In this document: positions 43,793 to 53,104 of the stretch, one piece after another
Layout: every line of letters begins with the position of its first letter
Numbering within the stretch: the stretch's first letter is position 1
DNA from: a bacterium
GTDB lineage: Bacteria; Zhuqueibacterota; QNDG01; JAGLOF01
Assembly (NCBI GenBank): GCA_023139105.1
Contig: JAGLOF010000025.1
Span: 1 to 54,322, forward strand
DNA: 54,322 nucleotides
Direction of reading: 5' to 3'
Program-made: the position numbers and the translations under genes
The notes under the pieces: model-generated
Seen by the model: only the letters and a program-made list of their open reading frames with translations
The model's database searches: none
What the model was told of the DNA's origin: nothing

Positions 43793-44770
43793 ATGGACTT
43801 GCTTCAACAATTTAGAGATAAAGCTGCAACATTAAAAAAGCATATAGTGCTTCCGGAGGGGGAAGATGAGAGAATGCTTTATGCTGCAGAGAGACTGACT
43901 CAGCAGAAAATATGTAAAGTAACATTACTGGATCCACGAGGTAATTTACGGCAGGAGGCAGATCATCTTGGCGTCAGTATTGATGGAATTAACATAATTG
44001 ATCCAAGTCAAAGTGATTATTTGGAAGATTACATTGAAACATTTATTGAGCTCAGAAAACATAAGGGCATGACTCCCGAATTGGCCAGGAAAACCACGAT
44101 CAATCATTTGTATTATGGGGCAATGATGGTAAGGCAGAATCATGCTGATGCTTCGTTAGCAGGTGCTTTAAATACAACCGGAGATGTACTGCGTGCAGCA
44201 ATTCAGTGTATTGGCATGAAAAAAAATATTATAACCGTATCCAGTTCATTTTTAATGCTTATACCGGGATGGGATCAACCTGTATCCTTTGCTGATTGTG
44301 CAGTAGTACCGGATCCCGATCCAAAGCAACTTGCCAGTATTGCCATCTCATCTGCCGAAACTCATAAGAGGCTGACCGGTAATGATGCCTATGTGGCAAT
44401 GTTATCATTTTCTACAAAAGGCAGTGCCAGCCACCCAATGGTTGAAAAAGTGCAGGAGGCTACACGAATTGTAAAAGAACGTGCACCGGAGCTGGCTGTT
44501 GATGGAGAGCTTCAGCTGGACGCAGCCTTAATTGAAGTAATAGGTGCAAAAAAGGCACCGGGTTCTGGTGTTGCAGGGAAAGCTAATGTTTTAGTGTTCC
44601 CGGATTTAAATGCAGGAAATATTGGTTATAAGCTCACACAGAGACTTGCCGGTGCTGAAGCAATTGGTCCGGTGGTTCAGGGTTTAAAAAAACCTGCCAA
44701 TGATTTGTCCAGAGGATGTAGTATTGATGATATTGTCAATGTTGCTGCAATTTGTGCGCTGATGGCATAG
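43793..44770 (+). CDS. pta: Phosphate acetyltransferase
   Basis: This enzyme converts acetyl-CoA and phosphate to acetyl phosphate and CoA. The short 325-residue class has IVLPEGEDERMLYAAERL, VRQNHADASLAGALNTTGDV, MLSFSTKGSASHP and VLVFPDLNAGNIGYKL. GGGAG precedes the ATG. No acetate kinase gene is adjacent, so acetyl phosphate may be used by an acetate kinase elsewhere or for signalling. Other members of this short family act on butyryl-CoA; the DxxGxL and NADASL-type blocks favour Pta. Confidence 0.92.
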   Translation: MDLLQQFRDKAATLKKHIVLPEGEDERMLYAAERLTQQKICKVTLLDPRGNLRQEADHLGVSIDGINIIDPSQSDYLEDYIETFIELRKHKGMTPELARKTTINHLYYGAMMVRQNHADASLAGALNTTGDVLRAAIQCIGMKKNIITVSSSFLMLIPGWDQPVSFADCAVVPDPDPKQLASIAISSAETHKRLTGNDAYVAMLSFSTKGSASHPMVEKVQEATRIVKERAPELAVDGELQLDAALIEVIGAKKAPGSGVAGKANVLVFPDLNAGNIGYKLTQRLAGAEAIGPVVQGLKKPANDLSRGCSIDDIVNVAAICALMA

Positions 44771-44785
44771 GCTTTAAGGATTACA

Positions 44786-45904
44786 ATGATACAGCGTGTT
44801 AATTTTTCTGATAATATTGATGTAAAAAGCAGACAACTACATCTTCAGACACATCTGTCAGAGGACAGGAAAGAATATGTTCATACACTTTTTGACGGTG
44901 GCCGTGTATTAAGGCGTATTTCAAGGACTAGCCCTAAAGGCAGTTTATTAAATGATATAATTGAAGAGTGTAAGAATTTTCATCAACTTCATATTTCTGA
45001 AATTGAAATGTTATATCAAATTTCAGTTCGGATAAAAACGGTTCGTCACGCTCCGAGCCTACTGGCTTTGGGGCGTTCTTTTTTAAAGTGGCGTCTTCTC
45101 GATGAAGCTTTAAGCGAACTTGAACTGGCCATCATTATTGATCCCAATTCTACGGAAATTCTTTGCAGCCTTTCAGAGGCTTATCGTCTGAGGGGTGGAC
45201 TCAAAGAGGCTATTGATACAATCTTGCCATCTCTGAAGACAAAACCTGTCAATGCTGATCTTTGGATAAAAAAAGGTGAAATCGCTTTAGATAAAAAAGC
45301 ATGGAAAACAGCACATACCTCTTTTAAAAAAGCAATAACAAATGATCCGGGGAGGATTGAATGTTATTTGCTGTATTCTGTAAGTTTTATATTGGCAATT
45401 GACTCATGCGATGATGAAGAAGGTAAAACCCTTCTGTTTGAAAAGGCCAGAGAATCGCTTAATCGTGGTATGTACAGAGCATCAACCAGAGATGTCATAG
45501 CAGAAAAGATTGTGAGGGCACTTCATAAACGTAATAAGGCCATAGCTCTACAGAGCCTTGAACAATGGATAGAGGCTTTACCTGAACGACAATTTGAGAT
45601 ACGACATGATCAATTTTATCTAAATTATCTTTATGGTGAAAATGGTAGAGATTCAAATGTAATAGATAGTTATGTAAAAGATTTGGAAAAATCAATATCA
45701 ACGAATAAAGACAATGCCCAGTGGCATAATCATCTTGGAATTGCATATTTACTACAATGCCGCCAATTAATTGTCAAGGCTATCAGGCAGTTTGAGATGG
45801 CAGTAAAACTGGATGTTAAATTAAAACGTGCTAAACGTAACTTGCAATTGACAAAGAATGATAGTAGAGGTTTCCTAATTCTTATACGAGCGTTACTAAA
45901 ATAG
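44786..45904 (+). CDS. Tetratricopeptide-repeat protein
   Basis: This 372-residue protein has no signal peptide, so it is probably cytoplasmic. At least five TPR-like helix pairs are visible between about residues 85 and 215 and again at about 300-355, for example GRSFLKWRLLDEALSELELAI, SEAYRLRGGLKEAIDTILPSL, GEIALDKKAWKTAHTSFKKA, and AQWHNHLGIAYLLQCRQ near the end. It follows pta by 15 bases. The partner is unknown. It may act with the surface-protein genes that follow, but no sequence evidence shows this. Confidence 0.8.
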   Translation: MIQRVNFSDNIDVKSRQLHLQTHLSEDRKEYVHTLFDGGRVLRRISRTSPKGSLLNDIIEECKNFHQLHISEIEMLYQISVRIKTVRHAPSLLALGRSFLKWRLLDEALSELELAIIIDPNSTEILCSLSEAYRLRGGLKEAIDTILPSLKTKPVNADLWIKKGEIALDKKAWKTAHTSFKKAITNDPGRIECYLLYSVSFILAIDSCDDEEGKTLLFEKARESLNRGMYRASTRDVIAEKIVRALHKRNKAIALQSLEQWIEALPERQFEIRHDQFYLNYLYGENGRDSNVIDSYVKDLEKSISTNKDNAQWHNHLGIAYLLQCRQLIVKAIRQFEMAVKLDVKLKRAKRNLQLTKNDSRGFLILIRALLK

Positions 45905-45925
45905 GTGGTTGATTTTCGTCCACCT
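45903..45925 (+). terminator. Small hairpin after the TPR gene
   Basis: AGGTGG (45903-45908) and CCACCT (45920-45925) form a 6-bp stem with an 11-base loop overlapping the stop codon. No T-tract follows directly. A weak candidate for transcript ending. Confidence 0.3.
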
Positions 45926-46029
45926 CTAATCATATCTAACCTTTTTAATGTAAATATTTAATAAAATCCCCACTGTTAATTCAATGAGTTTCAGTAAGAT
46001 ATAGAATGTTTTGCTCAGATTTCATTTTT

Positions 46030-46045
46030 TGGTACAACATTTGCT
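46030..46045 (+). promoter_or_regulatory. Sigma-54-like promoter before the giant surface protein
   Basis: TGGTACAACATTTGCT has GG (46031-46032) and GC (46043-46044) at the exact sigma-54 distance and the TTGCT of the consensus; only the fourth base (T for C) deviates. Predicted start is near 46056, leaving an 80-base leader. No clear palindromic enhancer is visible in the 125 bases upstream. Confidence 0.5.
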
Positions 46046-46135
46046 TTTTGCTGTTTTCGCAAATTGATTTTTAAATCTGATATAGACAGATGTTTTTAAT
46101 AATTCTTTTTAGTTGTATCGAATAGGGCTAAATTA

Positions 46136-49100
46136 ATGGGCAATAAGAAGTTGTATATGGTCATCGTTGGCATAATGATTATGCTGATGTCGTTCAATGC
46201 CGCATATGCACAAGGTGCATTAACAGGCGTATCCCTGGCACCTGCTAATGTTGAAGTGGGAGCGACAGGTATTCACACATTGTCCTTTACATTGGCAAAT
46301 AATCTTCCTTTGGATGCCAAGATCTGGATTGATTATGATATAGGTTTTGATTTTTCACCTCTGGCCCTTGTTTCGAGTAATGATCTGGATGGATCTCTCA
46401 GCCTTAGTTCTAATGCCGGACGAATTACGATTACACGTTCAGGAGGCAGCATTGTCAGTGGCGGTACTCCGGTTTCAATACAGTTGATCAATATCGCCAA
46501 TCATACAACGGCATCCCCATATACAGTAACAGTTACTACTTTAACTAATGCAGACATTACTATTGACACAGGTGTTTCCGCCGCCTTCTCACTGACACCG
46601 GCAAGTATGGATTATTTTTCCATATCTACTGTTTCTACTCAGACTGCCGGTGATAATTTTTCCATTACAATAACTGCAATGGATGAATATGATAATCAAG
46701 CTATTTCATTTGCTTCAACAGCCACTCTCTTTGATTTAACAGGAACACTTTCTCTCAGCCAGACTACAAATTTTACTGCCGGACAGTGGACGGGTAATGT
46801 CAATGTACAAAAAGCGCATGCCTCAAATCACATAACTGTGTCTGAGAGTGGTAAGTCCGGAGATTCCAATGATTTCATAGTCAGTCCCGCTGCTTTGGAT
46901 TATTTTGCTTTTGGCACTATTAACAGTCCGCAAAGCGCCGGAGCTGATTTTTCAATAACAATTGCAGCATATGATAGATTTGATAATGTGCAGACCAATT
47001 TTTCCGGATCAGCCAGTCTGGCTGATGATACAGGGACAATTGTAGTCCCTTCTACATCCGGATCAAACACAGAGGCATTTGTAAACGGTGTCTGGAGCGG
47101 AAATGTTCAAATTACACAAAGCTCGTCGGATAATCGTATTGTTGTAACGGGTTCAGGCCAAAGCGGCACTTCAGGATATTTTAATGTAGTTGCAGGCACT
47201 GTCGATCATTTTGTTTTTTCATCTATTGGAAGTCAAAATGCCGGTGCACCTTTTCTGGTATCCATATCAGCATTTGATGCATATAATAATACTGTCATTT
47301 CATTTACAAATGCTGTATCCTTGACAGATCTTACAGGCACTCTCACTGTGCAGTCTACAGGTACATCAAATACAGATAATTTTAACGCCGGTATATGGAC
47401 TGGCAATGTCCAGATAATTACTGTTCAGCAAAATAATGTAATCACTGCAGATCAGGGCTCCGTTCCTACGGGTCAGTCAGCACCTTTTAATGTGGTTGCA
47501 AACTACAATGCTGTAGACCATTTTGAAATTTCTGCAATTCCTGCTTCTCTAGTGGCCGGAGATGCAATTGCCATAACTATAAGAGCTTTGGATGTAAATG
47601 ATAATCTTGTCAATGTTGATAATGAAGTACTTAATATAATAGACGTTACAAAGAGTATAGCTCCTTCTCAAGTAACACTGTCAGGTGGTACATGGGCAGG
47701 TAATGTTGTCATTGTACAGAGTACGGCGGCTAATCAGCTTACAGTTGCCGGATTAGGAGAAAGCTCTCAATCCAATTCCTTTATTGTCACTCCGGGTAGT
47801 CTGCATCATTTTACTTTTCAAAATATACCCAGTCCGCAACTTGCAGGAAATGCATTTACACTTAATGTGCAGGCCGAAGATAATTATAACAATATAGTAG
47901 ACAGTTATACAGGTGGAGTAGAGATTTCAGTTTCTGCAGGAAATATTTCCCCTGCTGTCAGTAACGCATTTATAAACGGTTTGCTAACTCAGACTGTAAC
48001 AATACCTCAGGCCAACAATGATATAACTATTTCCGTTAATGACCAACAGCTTCATACTGGGAATTCTAATTTGTTTAATGTTGTCCCGGGAGCACTACAT
48101 CATTTTACAATTGCAACAATAAGCGACCAGGCCACTGGTGAACCATTTTCAATTACTGTTACGGCCAAAGATAATCAGAATAATACCGTAACAAGTTTTA
48201 ATGGTTCGGGTAATACTGTAAATATTTCACACAATGGTGGCACTGGTATTACACCAACTAGTAGTGATGGCTTTCTAAACGGTGTGTGGATAGGTAATAT
48301 CACTATTTCTCAAACACAATCCGATGATTATATAACAGTAATCCGGAATGGCGGCTCCGAGACAGGTAATTCGAATACATTTGATGTTACGCCGCTACAA
48401 GTTGATCATTTTGATATATCGGCCATTGCACCTACTCAGGTTGCAGGGCATCCTTTTGGCGTTACATTTACAGCGCAGGACGCTGCTAATAACACTGTAA
48501 CAAGTTTTAATGGTACGGCTGTCCTATTTGATGAAACGGCTACAAATACTCCCAGGCAGATTAACTTTGTAAATGGTTCTTTTACAGCGCAGGTAACAGT
48601 TACCGAGGCATTGGATAATAATTCCCTGACAATTAATGCTCAGGGTAAATCCGGTACTTCAAATGATTTTGATGTAATACCCGACGATGTTGCCGCTTTT
48701 ACCATTGGATTAATACCGAGTCCTCAGGTAGTTGGTCAATCATTTACGGCTGTAATTACAGCTAGAGATAATTTTGGTAATGTTGCTGTGGGATTTTCCG
48801 GTTATGTGAACTTGAGTGAGATAACCGGTGCAGTTGCAATATCTCCATCTACAAGTGGTAATTTTACAGATGGTGTAAGGACAGAACAGCTTGTCATAAT
48901 CCAGAACCTGAACAATTTACGATTAAGAATTTTGGATGGTTCCGGTAATGAAGGCATATCAAATTATTTTAATGTCCAGGCTGGAAGTCTTCACGAATTT
49001 TCTGTTAATATCAGTGGTAATCAAATTGCGGGAGATCCATTTTCTATAAATGTGAGTGCACTGGATAATTATGGAAATATTGCACCATCTTTTTCGGGTA

Positions 49101-52100
49101 CAGTTGATATTAGTGATAATAGTGGAACTGTTCAACCAATTGTAAGTGGTAATTTTGTGAATGGGCAGTGGAGTGGCAATGTGACGGTTTTTCAGGCTGT
49201 TTCCGGAGATCGGATAAGAGTGGTTCGCAGTGGTGGCACTGAAAGCGGACAGAGCGCACAATTCAATCTTGCCGAGCCACCGGGTATACGCATTGTCTAT
49301 ACGGAGGTTTCCCAGGCTTCGGTGACTGCCGGGCAGACTCGTAACTGGACCTTAAAGATGGCTTTGTCAAATCTGTCCAGCCATTCAGCAACATTAGAAC
49401 AAATAGATATTGACTTTATTTTAACCGGTCAATCGCAGTTGGATTATACAGTGTCTGTGCCATCGGCATTTATGAATTCACAAACTGCAGTTCTTGCGGG
49501 CAGCAGTGTTGATACTGTACTTGTTACTGTTCAACAGACCGGTAGCGGCACAGGTGATATTCATATTGCAGGAACAGTAACGTGTCGAGACAGTAATACG
49601 GGGAAAAGTGTGCCTGCTTCCGCTTCTATGGGTATAGTTGTCCAGACTGCGGCTGTACTTGATATTGCAAAAATTGAAGTATCACAAGATTCCGTTACAT
49701 CGGGACAGGATGTTCCATGGTATGTAGATGTGATACTTCAAAATACCGGACAGGCTGATATGCTTATAAGTTCAGCTGCCGTTGATAATGTTCTTTCATT
49801 TTCAATAGGTAGTCAGTGGACGGTTCTCAGGCCGGATTATATGAATAGTGGAGGATGGTTACTTGCCGGAGGAGCTGTCGATACACTGCATTTTTCGATC
49901 TCGCACAGTGGTGAGAATAATACCGGAAATTGTATTATCTCTGCATTGCTAAGCGGTCAGGAACTTAATTCTCTACAATCGATTGCAGATAATACAGCTG
50001 ACCACGGCACCGGATCAGTCTGGCTTGAGTTGGAACCTGATTTACGGATAGATGGTGTTGTCAGTCTGGCACCTAATGGAAGTTTTGTGAACCAGGGTCA
50101 GAGCTTCTGGGTACGTGTTTATGTGCAGAATTTGCTAGGTACTTCTCCAGTAGATGGTATCCATGATGTGCAGGTCTCTTTGTCTTCGGGAGGATTTTCA
50201 GCATTTCCACAGGGCCCTTCAGGATTAATATCTCATTTGTCAGGTGGTGAAAGAGACAGTGTAGACATTCTAATTCAAGCAGCGCCTTCTGCTAATCCTA
50301 TTGAAACATTTACTGCCTCGGCTGGCGGAAAAGAGGATAATACCGGAAGATTAATATCGGACAGGCCGGTTAATCCATCATTAAATAGCACACAGATAAA
50401 TATCCAGCAGCCGGGAAATTTGATTATCAGTGAAGTTGCTATATCATACACTTCGGTTATTGCCGGTCAGGTTGATCCCTGGTCAATTGATGTAATTATG
50501 GTAAATACAGGCGGTGCAGGACTGGATATGGCTGTACCCGGTGTCGATGATATAAGATTTTTTGCATCAGGAGTCCGGCAGCAGGATTATATTGTTGAAC
50601 TGCCCTCAGAACTTGCCAAGGGGGGTATGTTTCTGGCCGCCGGAGCACAGGATACATTGAAATATCTGGTGACGAGTACTGGACGGCTTGGTGGAAATAT
50701 TGATGTTCAATGCTTTATTGATGCTGTTGATAAAAATTCTCTACAGCCTGTATCTGCCAGTCAAAGCAGCACAATAGAAGTAGAAGCAGAGACTGAATTC
50801 AGAATTATTCAAACTTCAATTAGAGCACCTAACAGAAATGACGCGGGCAATGCAAGTGTGAATACCGCCCAGGCGTTTGAAGTTGTAGTTAAGGTGGAAA
50901 ACGGTTTGGGTGAGACAATTCGTGATATACAGATCGATCTCTCAGGCAATGGCAATTCATTAATTTCAAATAGTCGGAAAACAATAGCAAGATTAAGACC
51001 TCAAGCACAGGACTCCGTTGTTTTTCAGGTAACAGCCACATTAGAAGCAGTAAGTGGAGGCGAGACATTTAATGCTGTTATTTCAGGTGGCACATTAGCA
51101 TCATCAAATACAGCTGCTCCTATAGGGCCTGCTCTGGATAGCGGTGCTGTAGTATATATTCAGACGCCGGCTTCTCTTGTACTCGGATTAAACCTGGATA
51201 ATGCTAACGGCCAGTTCTCTACTGACCAGGTATTTACATTGAACGCTACTCTGTCCAATCTGGGACAGGAGTCCGTAGGTGAAACCGGCCAGGTAAAAGT
51301 AGTACTGCCAGATGGCTATACACTTGAAGCAGGTGAGAATCAAATAAAGTCAATTCTTATAGGTCAACAGGTCTCCTGGTTAATACATACATCTGTTGTT
51401 GCTCATGAATCACCACGTACGATTTATGTGATTCAAGAGGTAATTCCTACAGCAATAAATTCAGAGTTGCAAGCTATGATGGCGCAGCCGACGGTTAGTG
51501 TAGATGTGCAGACAGTGGCAACATCTCTTAGCGGTATTCTGTCAATCAAATCACCCGATGGCGCTAAAGACGGTATCTTGTCGACAGGACAAAGTTTTAT
51601 AGTAAATGCAGTAATCGCCTTTGAAAATATAGATCGCATTGAAGCTTCCTTAACACTGCCACCCGGTTATACTACAGCGGATAATCTTATTAAATCAGTG
51701 AATACTGAAAATGTATTCTGGCATATACAAGGACCTGCAACAGCCGCATTAGCCAGAAACATTCAACTGATTGTTTCCGGATATGATGTATTTCAACCAA
51801 CACGGAATATTGTAGGTCAGGGAGATATACTGGAAGTAACTACTGTTTCCAGGGCTGTATTGAAGATGACTATGGAGACATCGGATAACTCTGTTTCTTT
51901 GGGGCAAATTTTCACTGTAACCGCAACACTTTCCAATACAGGTACAGCCAATGTGGTCGGCCAGGCTGCGGCTGAATTGACGTCGCTTCCCGGTGGGTAT
52001 CAGACTTCTGATCCGTTTACACAGATATTTGTAAACGGAAAAGTACAGTGGCAGGTGAAAGCACCGATTCAGCCCACTCAGGATGCTATCAGTATTGTGG

Positions 52101-53071
52101 CGCAGCTGTCGACTGTTCCTTTGGATGAGAATACATCTGAAACTGCTTATGTAGCTCAGTTGCAGGATAAGGTTGCAATGACCACTGTCGGGGCATGGTT
52201 GTCTGTAAATGTTTTGCCCAGGACAGCTGAAATGGATGGTTTGGTTGCTCCCGGTGAAAAGGATATCTGGCTTGCTGCATATGAATTTGTCAATAGGGGT
52301 GAAGCGGGTGCTAACGGAGTGGTTTTTAATGCGCTTAGATTTTATTTAGAAACACCCATGGGTGATGATATAATACCTTCAACACTGTTATCAGGCTGTA
52401 GAATCGTCGGTATGAAAAAGCAAGGTGGCATGTGGGTGCCAAATGAGACTGATGTATACGGTGAACTGGGTCAGGGGCAGATTAGTGATGTGAATCCCTT
52501 TAGAATTCCATTTACCCGCCAGGCAATTGTTGCAGCCAAAGATACTATAGTGTTTGCAATTTTAGGTGATATCCATCAACGTGATACAGATGAAAAATTT
52601 CTGTTAAATTTAAGAGATCGATCTTCTATTGAAGTCAGAGATGAATATTCACCATCTCTTGAGATTCTTGTTTTTGATGTAACGGGGGCTGAATTTGTAG
52701 ATTTTATCAGTTTTCCTTATCAGATTATGGGTGGTGATCAAATAGTTAATACAAATAATGTTTCGTTAATACCATGTCCAAATCCCTTTGGCATGACAGA
52801 AAAAAATGAAACTTATTTGGTATATAATTTGCCGGAATCAACTGATGTAAGTTTTATGATATTTACTTTGACCGGTGCGTTGGTGTGGCAGAAAAAATAT
52901 GATAAGGGTTCACCTCAGGGTGCTGCCGGTTTACATGGCATGGGGTCTGATGAAGTAACCTGGGATGGCCGCACTGCTAATGGTGAAAGAGTATTGAATG
53001 GCGTTTATATTTGTTATTTAAAAACAGGTAGTGGCACTATTGTATCAACAAAGATTGCTGTTGTTTTTTAG
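46136..53071 (+). CDS. Giant secreted repeat protein with C-terminal sorting-type domain
   Basis: This 2311-residue exported protein has a signal peptide (about 1-26, ending NAAYAQG), then a cohesin-like first domain (about 30-160: GVSLAPANVEVGATGIHTLSF). Nine Ig-like repeats of about 95-105 residues follow (about 162-1047), each with AG..F.ItI.A.D.y.N and ...G.w.GNV... motifs. A long array of CARDB/Ig-like domains (about 1050-2000) comes next. The last 105 residues match a FlgD-like/type IX-type C-terminal domain: YNLPESTDVSFMIFTLTGAL, EVTWDGR and NGVYICYLKT. It is probably secreted and displayed on the surface as adhesin or scaffold. A PorV-like gene follows directly, supporting dedicated export. 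Asn/Asp/Thr/Ser-rich, without Cys pairs in the repeats. Confidence 0.88.
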   Translation: MGNKKLYMVIVGIMIMLMSFNAAYAQGALTGVSLAPANVEVGATGIHTLSFTLANNLPLDAKIWIDYDIGFDFSPLALVSSNDLDGSLSLSSNAGRITITRSGGSIVSGGTPVSIQLINIANHTTASPYTVTVTTLTNADITIDTGVSAAFSLTPASMDYFSISTVSTQTAGDNFSITITAMDEYDNQAISFASTATLFDLTGTLSLSQTTNFTAGQWTGNVNVQKAHASNHITVSESGKSGDSNDFIVSPAALDYFAFGTINSPQSAGADFSITIAAYDRFDNVQTNFSGSASLADDTGTIVVPSTSGSNTEAFVNGVWSGNVQITQSSSDNRIVVTGSGQSGTSGYFNVVAGTVDHFVFSSIGSQNAGAPFLVSISAFDAYNNTVISFTNAVSLTDLTGTLTVQSTGTSNTDNFNAGIWTGNVQIITVQQNNVITADQGSVPTGQSAPFNVVANYNAVDHFEISAIPASLVAGDAIAITIRALDVNDNLVNVDNEVLNIIDVTKSIAPSQVTLSGGTWAGNVVIVQSTAANQLTVAGLGESSQSNSFIVTPGSLHHFTFQNIPSPQLAGNAFTLNVQAEDNYNNIVDSYTGGVEISVSAGNISPAVSNAFINGLLTQTVTIPQANNDITISVNDQQLHTGNSNLFNVVPGALHHFTIATISDQATGEPFSITVTAKDNQNNTVTSFNGSGNTVNISHNGGTGITPTSSDGFLNGVWIGNITISQTQSDDYITVIRNGGSETGNSNTFDVTPLQVDHFDISAIAPTQVAGHPFGVTFTAQDAANNTVTSFNGTAVLFDETATNTPRQINFVNGSFTAQVTVTEALDNNSLTINAQGKSGTSNDFDVIPDDVAAFTIGLIPSPQVVGQSFTAVITARDNFGNVAVGFSGYVNLSEITGAVAISPSTSGNFTDGVRTEQLVIIQNLNNLRLRILDGSGNEGISNYFNVQAGSLHEFSVNISGNQIAGDPFSINVSALDNYGNIAPSFSGTVDISDNSGTVQPIVSGNFVNGQWSGNVTVFQAVSGDRIRVVRSGGTESGQSAQFNLAEPPGIRIVYTEVSQASVTAGQTRNWTLKMALSNLSSHSATLEQIDIDFILTGQSQLDYTVSVPSAFMNSQTAVLAGSSVDTVLVTVQQTGSGTGDIHIAGTVTCRDSNTGKSVPASASMGIVVQTAAVLDIAKIEVSQDSVTSGQDVPWYVDVILQNTGQADMLISSAAVDNVLSFSIGSQWTVLRPDYMNSGGWLLAGGAVDTLHFSISHSGENNTGNCIISALLSGQELNSLQSIADNTADHGTGSVWLELEPDLRIDGVVSLAPNGSFVNQGQSFWVRVYVQNLLGTSPVDGIHDVQVSLSSGGFSAFPQGPSGLISHLSGGERDSVDILIQAAPSANPIETFTASAGGKEDNTGRLISDRPVNPSLNSTQINIQQPGNLIISEVAISYTSVIAGQVDPWSIDVIMVNTGGAGLDMAVPGVDDIRFFASGVRQQDYIVELPSELAKGGMFLAAGAQDTLKYLVTSTGRLGGNIDVQCFIDAVDKNSLQPVSASQSSTIEVEAETEFRIIQTSIRAPNRNDAGNASVNTAQAFEVVVKVENGLGETIRDIQIDLSGNGNSLISNSRKTIARLRPQAQDSVVFQVTATLEAVSGGETFNAVISGGTLASSNTAAPIGPALDSGAVVYIQTPASLVLGLNLDNANGQFSTDQVFTLNATLSNLGQESVGETGQVKVVLPDGYTLEAGENQIKSILIGQQVSWLIHTSVVAHESPRTIYVIQEVIPTAINSELQAMMAQPTVSVDVQTVATSLSGILSIKSPDGAKDGILSTGQSFIVNAVIAFENIDRIEASLTLPPGYTTADNLIKSVNTENVFWHIQGPATAALARNIQLIVSGYDVFQPTRNIVGQGDILEVTTVSRAVLKMTMETSDNSVSLGQIFTVTATLSNTGTANVVGQAAAELTSLPGGYQTSDPFTQIFVNGKVQWQVKAPIQPTQDAISIVAQLSTVPLDENTSETAYVAQLQDKVAMTTVGAWLSVNVLPRTAEMDGLVAPGEKDIWLAAYEFVNRGEAGANGVVFNALRFYLETPMGDDIIPSTLLSGCRIVGMKKQGGMWVPNETDVYGELGQGQISDVNPFRIPFTRQAIVAAKDTIVFAILGDIHQRDTDEKFLLNLRDRSSIEVRDEYSPSLEILVFDVTGAEFVDFISFPYQIMGGDQIVNTNNVSLIPCPNPFGMTEKNETYLVYNLPESTDVSFMIFTLTGALVWQKKYDKGSPQGAAGLHGMGSDEVTWDGRTANGERVLNGVYICYLKTGSGTIVSTKIAVVF
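46619..49280 (+). repeat. Nine tandem coding repeats of about 300 bp
   Basis: Within the giant gene, nine diverged units each encode about 95-105 residues. The units begin near SISTVSTQTAGDNFSITITA, GTINSPQSAGADFSITIAAY, SIGSQNAGAPFLVSIS and so on, to NISGNQIAGDPFSINVS. DNA identity between units is low, so the array is old and should be stable to recombination. Confidence 0.75.
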
Positions 53072-53104
53072 GTAAATATTATGAGCTGCTCGAAGGATAT
53101 AAAA

